Source: Blautia sp. (GTDB lineage: Bacteria > Bacillota > Clostridia > Lachnospirales > Lachnospiraceae). From it: a stretch of DNA of 5,052 nt. Below, one piece after another: positions 1 through 5,052 of the stretch. Location of the stretch: contig JAFWDX010000392.1 in assembly GCA_017515945.1 (NCBI GenBank), positions 1 through 5,052 on the forward strand, in the 5' to 3' direction. The stretch's first letter is position 1, and each line of letters opens with the position of its first letter. Made by a program: the position numbers and the translations under genes. Below the pieces are notes generated by a model, which was not told where the DNA came from, did no database searches, and saw only the letters and a program-made list of their open reading frames with translations.

Positions 1-1027
1 CGCCGTTGACATTGACCTTGTCCATATCGAACTCCAGATCATGGGCAACTGCCAGCGACTGCGCGGCAAATGCCTCGTTGGCCTCGACCAGATCCATGTC
101 GGCGATCGTCAGCCCGAGTCTCTTAAAGACCTTTCTCGTGGATGCAACCGGTCCGACGCCCATGATGGACGGATCTACGCCGCCCAGCGCGCCGCCGAGC
201 CAGTAAGCCATGATCTCTGTCCCGAGCTCTTTGGCCTTCTCTTCGCTCATGACCACGATGGCCGCTGCGCCGTCATTGATGCCGGAGGCATTGCCGGCAG
301 TTACGATGCCGTCCTTCTTGAAGGCAGGACGGAGCTTCGCCAGCGCCTCTGCTGTCGTGCCCTCTCTCGGACCTTCATCGGTGTCAAAGACAACCGTCGC
401 TTTTTTCTGCTTTACTTCAACCGGCACGATCTCGTCCTTGAAGCGTCCCTCTGCGCGGGCTTTGCAGGCCAGGGTCTGGCTTCTCACGGAGAACTCATCC
501 AGAGCTTCCCGGGACAGGTTCCACTGCTCGGCCACGTTCTCGGCGGTGATGCCCATATGGTAATCATTGAAGGCATCCCAGAGGGCGTCGTGCACCATGG
601 TGTCGACCAGCTTGCCGTCATTCATGCGGTAGCCATAGCGGCCCTGCATCGCTGCGTACGGGGCCAGGGACATGTTCTCTGTGCCGCCGGCCACGACGAT
701 GTCCGCATCGCCGGCCAGAATCATCTCGGCAGCCATATTCACGCAGTTCAGACCGGAACCGCAGACAACGTTGATGGTCACAGCCGGAACCTCTACCGGC
801 ACGCCGGCCTTTATGGATGCCTGGCGGGCCACATTCTGTCCCTGTCCTGCCTGGATGACGCAGCCCATAAGGACCTCATCCACCTGCTCTGCCTTGACGC
901 CGGCTCTGTTCAGCGCTTCCCGGATCACGATGGAACCCAGCTCTGCGGCCGGAACTGTGGAAAGTGCTCCGCCCATCTTGCCGATGGCGGTTCTGCAGGC
1001 GCCGGCGAGTACTACTTTTCTGCCCAT
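1..1027 (-). CDS. atoB: Acetyl-CoA C-acetyltransferase (biosynthetic-type thiolase), 3' end cut by window
   Basis: Cytoplasmic thiolase that condenses two acetyl-CoA to acetoacetyl-CoA, or runs the reverse cleavage; often called thlA in clostridia. Translation from the ATG at 1027 begins [20 protein letters not shown] and stays open for 342 codons to the window edge. The acyl-accepting cysteine is C89 in the signature [11 protein letters not shown] (86-96). The HMGITAENV block (157-165) is typical of tetrameric biosynthetic thiolases. A glycine-rich [13 protein letters not shown] stretch lies at 244-256 and the NEAF active-site motif at 317-320. The family is about 390 residues, so roughly 50 are missing, including the GHP histidine and the second catalytic cysteine; the visible end, VNVNG, is exactly where that GHP block should begin. 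A strong AAGGAGG site lies 9 nt before the start. The gene is last in the visible run, 157 nt after the SnoaL-like gene, and has its own promoter-like leader. Family assignment is near certain; the true chain length of the substrate is not. Confidence 0.96.
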   Translation of the reverse strand, partial: MGRKVVLAGACRTAIGKMGGALSTVPAAELGSIVIREALNRAGVKAEQVDEVLMGCVIQAGQGQNVARQASIKAGVPVEVPAVTINVVCGSGLNCVNMAAEMILAGDADIVVAGGTENMSLAPYAAMQGRYGYRMNDGKLVDTMVHDALWDAFNDYHMGITAENVAEQWNLSREALDEFSVRSQTLACKARAEGRFKDEIVPVEVKQKKATVVFDTDEGPREGTTAEALAKLRPAFKKDGIVTAGNASGINDGAAAIVVMSEEKAKELGTEIMAYWLGGALGGVDPSIMGVGPVASTRKVFKRLGLTIADMDLVEANEAFAAQSLAVAHDLEFDMDKVNVNG

Positions 1028-1036
1028 TTTCCTATA

Positions 1037-1043
1037 CCTCCTT
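1037..1043 (-). promoter_or_regulatory. Ribosome binding site of the thiolase gene
   Basis: AAGGAGG on the minus strand, 9 nt before the ATG at 1027. It is a near-perfect Shine-Dalgarno sequence and fixes that start. Confidence 0.88.
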
Positions 1044-1076
1044 GCGGTTGCATTTCTTCTTTCAGCATAGATTCAG

Positions 1077-1124
1077 AAAAAACTACCGGAGAAAGGTCGG
1101 TGTTTCGAATCATTCTCTCTCCGG
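1077..1124 (-). terminator. Terminator-like hairpin with T6 tract in the thiolase leader
   Basis: On the minus strand, arms CCGGAGAGAG (1124-1115) and CTTTCTCCGG (1095-1086) pair over 10 bp with a single G-T wobble. They enclose a 19-nt loop and are followed three bases later by TTTTTT (1082-1077). This is the classic form of a Rho-independent terminator on the minus strand; the plus strand has no T tract after the stem. It may end transcription coming from the TRAP/SnoaL-like genes. Because a promoter-like pair lies just upstream of it, it may instead act as an attenuator controlling the thiolase. Confidence 0.75.
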
Positions 1125-1140
1125 CAGTACTTTCCATTCA

Positions 1141-1169
1141 ATTATACACAAACGAAGTAAATATTTCCA
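1141..1169 (-). promoter_or_regulatory. Candidate sigma-70-type promoter for the thiolase gene
   Basis: A perfect TATAAT -10 (1146-1141) lies 17 bp after TGGAAA (1169-1164), which matches 4 of 6 bases of TTGACA. It sits in the AT-rich gap after the SnoaL-like stop codon. Transcription would start near 1134, giving a leader of about 107 nt. The odd point is that the terminator-like hairpin at 1124-1077 would come almost at once in that transcript. The box may be real with regulated read-through, or a chance match in AT-rich DNA. Confidence 0.5.
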
Positions 1170-1183
1170 CTGCTATCTGTGAA

Positions 1184-1759
1184 TCACTTCACCGGCGGGG
1201 TCTGCGGATACGCATCCAGGATCGTTTTGCAGAACGGGCGGGATCCGGCCGTACGTTTCCGGTTGACTTCCTGCCCTGTCACGAACCACTCATCTGTGAT
1301 GCACCAGCGTCCGTCTACCTTATTCACGGCGCACTCGCACAGGCCGTACATCTGGTCCGGCCCTATGGAGGAATCATCCCCGCAGCCATACACGGAAGCG
1401 CCCTCCTTCGCATAGGCCCCGTAGGAAGTCGTCACCTGGCCGAAATGGTAGCCATGCTCCGGATCCCCTACGGCATAGATCTGCCGGAAATCAATGGTAT
1501 CCCGGGGATACGGGGAAAAAGTCGGCAGCGTTTCCACCTCCAGCGCATCGTGCCCGCCAACCCACCGGCCGGTTCCCTCCAGACGGGTGACGGTGGAATC
1601 GCAGTAATAGTCGTAGCACAGGCCGGCCTGGTGGTAGTCCCAGATCAGCTTGGTATAGACTTCAAACTGTCTGGCGACCTGCTCCGGCGTTTCCATCGGG
1701 CAGCTGAAATAATAGTCCTCCAGCGCTTTTCTCGCGGCAAGCTTCTCTTTCCGTGTCAT
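1184..1759 (-). CDS. SnoaL/NTF2-like (cystatin-like fold) protein, function unknown
   Basis: A 191-residue soluble protein with no signal peptide or membrane segment, so probably cytoplasmic. The pattern fits the SnoaL/NTF2-like alpha+beta barrel. An N-terminal helix (about 1-18) and a second helix (24-46, ending LIWDYHQAG) lead into YYCDSTVTRLEG (51-62). A GHDALEVE turn/helix follows (69-76), then strands around 88-98 (TIDFRQIYAVG) and 102-118, and a final hairpin, MYGLCECAVNKVDGRWCITDEWFVTG, at 137-162. That last piece (strand, xVDGRW, strand) is a common SnoaL-type ending. The family includes polyketide cyclases, steroid isomerases, the bile-acid dehydratase BaiE and scytalone dehydratase, as well as non-enzymatic members, so no reaction can be assigned. 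H43, D54, H70, D71 and H105 are possible pocket residues by inference only. Eight cysteines and many Tyr/Trp are notable. It lies 139 nt after dctM, beyond a hairpin. The ATG at 1759 has AGAGGA 7 nt upstream. Confidence 0.78.
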   Translation of the reverse strand: MTRKEKLAARKALEDYYFSCPMETPEQVARQFEVYTKLIWDYHQAGLCYDYYCDSTVTRLEGTGRWVGGHDALEVETLPTFSPYPRDTIDFRQIYAVGDPEHGYHFGQVTTSYGAYAKEGASVYGCGDDSSIGPDQMYGLCECAVNKVDGRWCITDEWFVTGQEVNRKRTAGSRPFCKTILDAYPQTPPVK

Positions 1760-1766
1760 GCTTCTT

Positions 1767-1772
1767 TCCTCT
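1767..1772 (-). promoter_or_regulatory. Ribosome binding site of the SnoaL-like gene
   Basis: AGAGGA within GAGAGGAAAG on the minus strand, 7 nt before the ATG at 1759. It is weaker than the AGGAGG sites of its neighbours, which suggests lower translation. Confidence 0.6.
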
Positions 1773-1813
1773 CTTTCCGGAGCTCTCCGTCGAGCTATTC
1801 TTGATTCTAAAGA

Positions 1814-1842
1814 GACCTGGCATATGTCGTATATGCCAGGTC
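1814..1842 (-). terminator. Perfect 12-bp inverted repeat after dctM (terminator or operator)
   Basis: GACCTGGCATAT (1814-1825) and ATATGCCAGGTC (1831-1842) are perfect complements around a 5-nt loop. On the minus strand the stem is followed by TCTTTAGAATC, a short, broken T run, so a weak or partial terminator after dctM (56 nt beyond its stop) is the simplest reading. No T tract follows on the plus strand. The high symmetry also fits the operator of a dimeric regulator controlling the SnoaL-like gene; no second copy is present in the window. Confidence 0.6.
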
Positions 1843-1898
1843 CGAAAATTTCACACTGTACAATTATCAGGTTACTGTTGTAATCCTGCAGACAGCCT

Positions 1899-3191
1899 TT
1901 AGACCACGTATCCCATGATCTTCGGCAGGAACAGTACGAGGTCCGGGATATAGGTGATCAGCATCAGGGCCAGAACAGCCACGCCGATCCACGGCCAGAT
2001 ATCCTTGGACAGCTTGTTCAGCGGCACACCGCCAATGGCCGATGCCATGAACAGGTTTGCTCCCAGCGGCGGGGTAACGAAACCGATGGCCAGGTTGACG
2101 ATGGTCACGATACCGAAATGCACCGGGCTGACGCCTACGGAGGTAACGATCGGGAGAAGAATCGGAACCGTCAGAATGATGGCGGCGTTCGTCTCCATGA
2201 AGGTACCCATGATCAGGTAGATGATGTTGATGAACAGAAGAAGCACGTACTTGTTGTTTGTCAGGGAAAGGATCATGGCTGCGATCTTAGCCGGGATCTG
2301 TTCCATGGACAGGATCTTGCCGAAGCCGGAGGACATCGAAATGATGAACATAACCGGCGCGGCGATTGTCATGGCGTGCATGGCGAAGTACGGAAGCTTC
2401 TTGTAGGATACTTCTTTGTAAATGAACAGGCTGACGATAATGCCGGCCAGGCAGCCAAGGGCAGCGGACTCGGTCGGTGTAGCAAAACCGCCGTAAATGG
2501 AGCCCAGGATGATAATCGGAACCAGAAGGGCCGGGATAGCGTCGACGACGATGTGGCCGGCTTCCTTGGCGGTGTAATGATGCTTCTCTTCAGGCTTGTA
2601 GCCCTTGACACGGGAGGACCACCAGCAGTAGATACAAAGAGCGACACCGAAGATGATACCGGCCGGGATACCGGCGGTAAACATGGATGTCAGGGACACG
2701 CCTGCGCAGGTAGCGTACACGACCTGGCAGATGCTGGGCGGAATCATGGTGCCGATGGCACCGCCGATCGCCACCATACAGGTGCTGTAGGAGCGGTCAT
2801 AGTGTGCGCGGACCATCTCCGGGATCATCAGCATGCCGATAGCGGAAACCGTAGCGGAACCCGTTCCGGAAATCGCCGCGAAGACCATGCAGGCGATGAT
2901 TGCCACGATACCGAGACCGCCGGTCATGTTGCCGACAAAGATCTTGGCCACGTTAACCAGCCTCTTGGAAATGCCGCCTTCCGCCATGATGTCGCCGGCA
3001 AAGGTAAACAGCGGGCAGGCAACCAGCAGATAGGAATCAAAGCCGTTAGTGCACAGCTTGGTAAAGGAGGCCAGCGAGATGGTTTTGTACACTTCGACAT
3101 TGAAAAGAGAAGTAGCGCCCAGGGCCACGGCAATGGGTGCGCCCATTACAAAGAGTACAACAAAAATTAAAACAAATAATGCCATCATCAT
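1899..3191 (-). CDS. dctM: TRAP transporter large permease subunit, DctM family
   Basis: Large membrane subunit of a tripartite ATP-independent periplasmic (TRAP) transporter. It forms the ion-coupled transport path and elevator domain in the cytoplasmic membrane and works with DctQ and the binding protein DctP. The 430 residues match the usual length of about 425-430 and are hydrophobic throughout, with about 11-12 membrane segments or hairpins. Family marks in order: MGAPIAVALG (16-25), PLFTFAGDIMAEGGISKRLV (60-79), the GTGSATVSAIG loop (109-119), IPPSI (150-154), GSIYGGFATPTESAALG (230-246), MGTFMETNAAII (328-339) and GFVTPPLGANLF (370-381). The Ser/Thr/Asn/Gly-rich re-entrant loops are those that bind sodium in studied homologues. 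The first of three ATGs (3191) lies 10 nt from AAGGAGG; the next ones, 3188 and 3185, are possible. That ribosome binding site overlaps the dctQ stop, so translation is probably coupled. The substrate cannot be read from this subunit. Confidence 0.97.
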   Translation of the reverse strand: MMMALFVLIFVVLFVMGAPIAVALGATSLFNVEVYKTISLASFTKLCTNGFDSYLLVACPLFTFAGDIMAEGGISKRLVNVAKIFVGNMTGGLGIVAIIACMVFAAISGTGSATVSAIGMLMIPEMVRAHYDRSYSTCMVAIGGAIGTMIPPSICQVVYATCAGVSLTSMFTAGIPAGIIFGVALCIYCWWSSRVKGYKPEEKHHYTAKEAGHIVVDAIPALLVPIIILGSIYGGFATPTESAALGCLAGIIVSLFIYKEVSYKKLPYFAMHAMTIAAPVMFIISMSSGFGKILSMEQIPAKIAAMILSLTNNKYVLLLFINIIYLIMGTFMETNAAIILTVPILLPIVTSVGVSPVHFGIVTIVNLAIGFVTPPLGANLFMASAIGGVPLNKLSKDIWPWIGVAVLALMLITYIPDLVLFLPKIMGYVV

Positions 3192-3201
3192 AGCGCAGTT
3201 T

Positions 3202-3208
3202 CCTCCTT
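3202..3208 (-). promoter_or_regulatory. dctM ribosome binding site overlapping the dctQ stop codon
   Basis: AAGGAGG on the minus strand (3208-3202) overlaps the TAA stop of dctQ (3209-3207) and lies 10 nt before the dctM ATG. Ribosomes finishing dctQ would reopen this site, a usual sign of translational coupling of the two permease subunits. Confidence 0.85.
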
Positions 3209-3842
3209 ATGCTTTCCCGCCGTGTTTCTTGCGAAACGCTTCTTCTTCTGCCCACGCTTCTTCCGGAACCTGCTGCCGATACTCTTCCCTCAGAGCCTCG
3301 TCATAGGTAAAGTTGCCGAGACCGCCGTTCAGGACGCCGTACGGGTTGACAAAGACCGGCATGCTGCAGTTGAAGTGACGGAAGCGCCAGAAGAAAATCT
3401 GTGCGGAGCGAAGCATGCCCAGGCCATAACCGATGGGGCCTGCCGCATACATCCAGTTCTGGCTGACCCGGATACTGAGGGCCATGTTGCCGTCCCTGGC
3501 GATACGCATCACGTTTGTCGTGCATCCGATAAAGCAGTAGATGAACACAACCGTCATGACAAACTGTGTAAAAATCATCAGGATCTTCTGTGTCTTTTCA
3601 GGAAGCAGTCTTCTGACCGCGTCGATTTCAATATGAATGGAGTTGCGCGTGGCATAACTCAGTCCGAGGTAGGAAACCCAGACATAGCACCAACGGCAAA
3701 CCTCTTCGCCCCATACAAATCCTTTTCCGATCAGTGCGCGGGCAAAAATCTGATACAGTATGATCAGCAGCATGACATAAAACATGATCATGCCGAAGCA
3801 GGCCTCGAAATTTATGTCAAGCCATTTGATTATCTTCTTCAA
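3207..3842 (-). CDS. dctQ: TRAP transporter small permease subunit, DctQ family
   Basis: Small membrane subunit that braces the large permease DctM in a TRAP transporter. I chose the TTG at 3842 (211 residues, MKKIIKWLDI). It has AGGAGG 7 nt upstream, and the sequence from there starts as DctQ proteins do, with a short charged stretch before the first membrane helix. The longer frame back to 3887 also begins at a TTG and would place the Shine-Dalgarno inside the gene. Four membrane segments are visible at about 14-37, 51-66, 86-108 and 129-153. The family hallmark WGEEVCRWCYVWVSYLG (44-60), then YATRNSIHIEID (63-74), is intact. After the fourth segment comes a hydrophilic, acidic tail of about 57 residues (155-211, with DEALREEYRQQ and EEAWAEEEAFRKK), longer than in most DctQ proteins. 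It lies 153 nt after dctP and 15 nt before dctM. Confidence 0.93.
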   Translation of the reverse strand: MKKIIKWLDINFEACFGMIMFYVMLLIILYQIFARALIGKGFVWGEEVCRWCYVWVSYLGLSYATRNSIHIEIDAVRRLLPEKTQKILMIFTQFVMTVVFIYCFIGCTTNVMRIARDGNMALSIRVSQNWMYAAGPIGYGLGMLRSAQIFFWRFRHFNCSMPVFVNPYGVLNGGLGNFTYDEALREEYRQQVPEEAWAEEEAFRKKHGGKA

Positions 3843-3849
3843 TGATCTC

Positions 3850-3855
3850 CCTCCT
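3850..3855 (-). promoter_or_regulatory. Ribosome binding site that fixes the TTG start of dctQ
   Basis: AGGAGG on the minus strand (3855-3850), 7 nt before the TTG at 3842. No ATG is suitably placed: the first in-frame ATG lies in the first membrane helix. The farther upstream TTG at 3887 has no comparable site. Confidence 0.8.
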
Positions 3856-3900
3856 CTGATTTCTTGCTTATGCGGAGATACAGTCAATACAGGAAAATGC

Positions 3901-3933
3901 GGGAGGCGGACAGCAGATGGCCATCCGCCTCCC
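3901..3933 (-). terminator. Perfect 10-bp GC-rich hairpin between dctP and dctQ
   Basis: GGGAGGCGGA (3901-3910) and TCCGCCTCCC (3924-3933) are exact complements around a 13-nt loop. On the minus strand the stem is followed by GCATTTTCC, a short T4 run starting three bases on. This suggests a partial terminator, or an mRNA-stabilising stem protecting the 3' end of the dctP message. Either would let the binding protein be made in excess over the membrane subunits. The loop region also contains the palindrome GATGGCCATC (3916-3925), which would compete with the main stem. Confidence 0.65.
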
Positions 3934-3995
3934 TTTGTAATGAATACGAATACTCAATGATTATCGAATTACTACATTCGTTACAGAGTTGTCAC

Positions 3996-5052
3996 TTACT
4001 GGCGGGCAGCATCCACATAGCCCATGTACTCGTCATAGACGTCCTGGCCGGTCAGCTCAACGATCATCTTCTCGGTAACCGGCTGCATCTTGGCCTTCAT
4101 CTCCTCTTTCACAGAGGGATCCAGCTCGTTGACCTCGGTGCCGTACTCGGAAGCGAACTTCTCCAGAAGAGCCTCGTTCTCCGGGATGTAGTGATCACGA
4201 TGGTAGCAGTAGCAGACATCAGCAGCGGCATTGACGATCGCCTGATCGTTCTCGCTCAGGGACTCCAGCCACGCCTGGTTGGAAATCAGCATATCGCAGC
4301 TGAACACATGGTCGGTCATGGTGAAGTACGGCTGTACCTCATGGAAGGAGTAGTCCTCGAAGTTAACGATAGCACCCTCTTCGCCGTCGATCAGCTTCTG
4401 CTGAAGAGAAACGAACAGCTCATCCCACTGAATGGAAACCGGCTCTACGCCGACAGCTTCCCATGCAGCCTGCTGGATGGTGGAGTAGCCACGGATCTTC
4501 AGACCCTTCAGGTCTTCCAGAGTGTTGATCGGACCACGGCTGTTGTACAGCTCACGGAAGCCAAGGCTCAGAAGGGCCATGCCCTGCAGGCCGACCTGAT
4601 TCCAGCTGTTGTAAACCATGTCGCCGCCTTCGCCCTCGAAGAATCTGTGCAGATGATCCAGATCGTCAAAGGTGTAGTAGTTGTTGATCAGGGACAGGAT
4701 CGGAACCTGGGTCTCGAAGGAAACCGGGTTGACAACGTCCATCTGGATGTCGCCTTCGTTCAGCATCTCAAGAGCTGCGGTGTAGTCGCCCAGAACGCCG
4801 CCGGCATACAGGGTTACGGTGATACGTCCGCCGGTCAGGTCTTCGACATACTTCTTCATGGCTTCCAGGCAGCGAACGCCGACGGAGCCGTCAAGGTGAA
4901 TGGTTGCCACTTTGATTTCGATCGGATCGCCTTCGGTGGGATCAAAATCAAACTCCTGCTGTCCGGCTGCTGCCGCTGCCTCGATGCCCTCAGCATCGTC
5001 AATGGCAAATGCAGAAACGGCCGAAGCCAACGTCATAACAGTTGCCAGTGCC
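3996..5052 (-). CDS. dctP: TRAP transporter substrate-binding protein, DctP family, 5' end cut by window
   Basis: Extracytoplasmic binding protein that captures the substrate and delivers it to DctQM. The frame stays open to the window edge: five codons (ALATV) precede the ATG at 5036, so that ATG is internal and the true start lies just outside. The visible N-terminus is the hydrophobic end of a signal peptide, ALATVMTLASAVSAFA, with an AFA signal-peptidase site and no lipobox cysteine. An acidic/Ala-rich linker follows. The DctP fold then runs from about residue 39 (numbered from the 5036 ATG): KVATIHLDGSVGV, GGRITVTLYAGGVLGD (69-84), LLSLGFRELYN (155-165), then NTLEDLKGLKIR (171-182). R182 is the conserved arginine that pairs with the ligand carboxylate in studied DctP proteins. 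QQKLIDGEEGAI (212-223) matches the usual VDGQENP region. The C-terminal helices end at the TAA at 3996. The arginine suggests an organic acid, but the exact ligand is unknown. It is the first gene of the visible transporter set. Confidence 0.95.
   Translation of the reverse strand, partial: ALATVMTLASAVSAFAIDDAEGIEAAAAAGQQEFDFDPTEGDPIEIKVATIHLDGSVGVRCLEAMKKYVEDLTGGRITVTLYAGGVLGDYTAALEMLNEGDIQMDVVNPVSFETQVPILSLINNYYTFDDLDHLHRFFEGEGGDMVYNSWNQVGLQGMALLSLGFRELYNSRGPINTLEDLKGLKIRGYSTIQQAAWEAVGVEPVSIQWDELFVSLQQKLIDGEEGAIVNFEDYSFHEVQPYFTMTDHVFSCDMLISNQAWLESLSENDQAIVNAAADVCYCYHRDHYIPENEALLEKFASEYGTEVNELDPSVKEEMKAKMQPVTEKMIVELTGQDVYDEYMGYVDAARQ

Noticed and set aside
1096..1114. tRNA T-loop-like TTCGAATC in the hairpin loop of the thiolase leader
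   Set aside because: No acceptor stem, D arm or anticodon arm can be built around it; it is a chance match inside the terminator loop.
1778..1796. Short overlapping inverted repeats (CGGAG/CTCCG and AGCTC/GAGCT) upstream of the SnoaL-like gene
   Set aside because: Only 5 bp per arm with mutually exclusive pairing; too weak to call a regulatory structure.
41..1804. Long 587-codon open frame on the plus strand
   Set aside because: It lies antisense to the thiolase and SnoaL-like genes and runs through the gap between them. Its His/Gly/Cys-rich translation resembles no family I know, while the minus-strand frames carry clear motifs and ribosome binding sites.
1843..1898. GATAAT box after dctM, checked as a promoter for the SnoaL-like gene
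   Set aside because: The hexamer 17 bp upstream matches TTGACA at only two positions, so the call would rest on one box.
2118..3170. 350-codon open frame on the plus strand
   Set aside because: Fully antisense to dctM. Its Asp/Gly/His-rich translation (repeated DDAG/HDHGAD-like pieces) is the usual mirror image of a hydrophobic membrane gene.
3222..3845. 207-codon open frame on the plus strand
   Set aside because: Antisense to dctQ, which has an intact DctQ signature and a strong ribosome binding site; the plus frame has no recognisable domain.
3943..3995. AT-rich stretch after dctP with GATAAT, checked for a dctQM promoter
   Set aside because: No acceptable -35 hexamer lies at 16-18 bp from the -10-like box, and a GC-rich hairpin follows it; not enough to call a promoter.

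Overview
The window carries one run of five genes, all on the minus strand, so transcription goes from high to low coordinates. In that order they are: a TRAP transporter substrate-binding protein (dctP, 5' end cut by the window edge), the small TRAP permease (dctQ), the large TRAP permease (dctM), a SnoaL/NTF2-like cytoplasmic protein of unknown role, and a biosynthetic-type acetyl-CoA C-acetyltransferase (thiolase, 3' end cut by the window edge). The thiolase has no closed reading frame inside the window; I read it by translating the reverse strand from 1027 down to 1.

The genes have strong AGGAGG-type ribosome binding sites and GC-rich hairpins between them. The thiolase and the P-Q-M order resemble those of anaerobic, probably gut-type, Clostridia/Firmicutes. 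This is an inference from protein style and signals only. One awkward point is that the binding protein has a plain signal peptide with no lipobox cysteine, which fits a bacterium with a periplasm or a secreted binding protein better than a standard monoderm.

Layout: 3996-5052 dctP; 3843-3995 spacer with a perfect 10-bp hairpin; 3207-3842 dctQ (start re-assigned to a TTG at 3842); 1899-3191 dctM, whose ribosome binding site overlaps the dctQ stop; 1760-1898 spacer with a perfect 12-bp hairpin; 1184-1759 SnoaL-like gene; 1028-1183 spacer with a promoter-like pair followed by a terminator-like hairpin with a T6 tract; 1-1027 thiolase. No gap longer than 300 bases lacks a gene.

Together the genes suggest uptake of an organic acid by a sodium- or proton-driven TRAP system, followed by CoA-dependent breakdown or chain processing in which the thiolase makes or cleaves acetoacetyl-CoA. 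The SnoaL-like protein could be a dehydratase, isomerase or cyclase acting on the imported compound, but the sequence does not show the substrate. No mobile element, CRISPR array, rRNA or tRNA gene is visible. The most interesting points are the uncharacterised SnoaL-like protein between transporter and thiolase, and the promoter-hairpin leader before the thiolase, which could be an attenuator.
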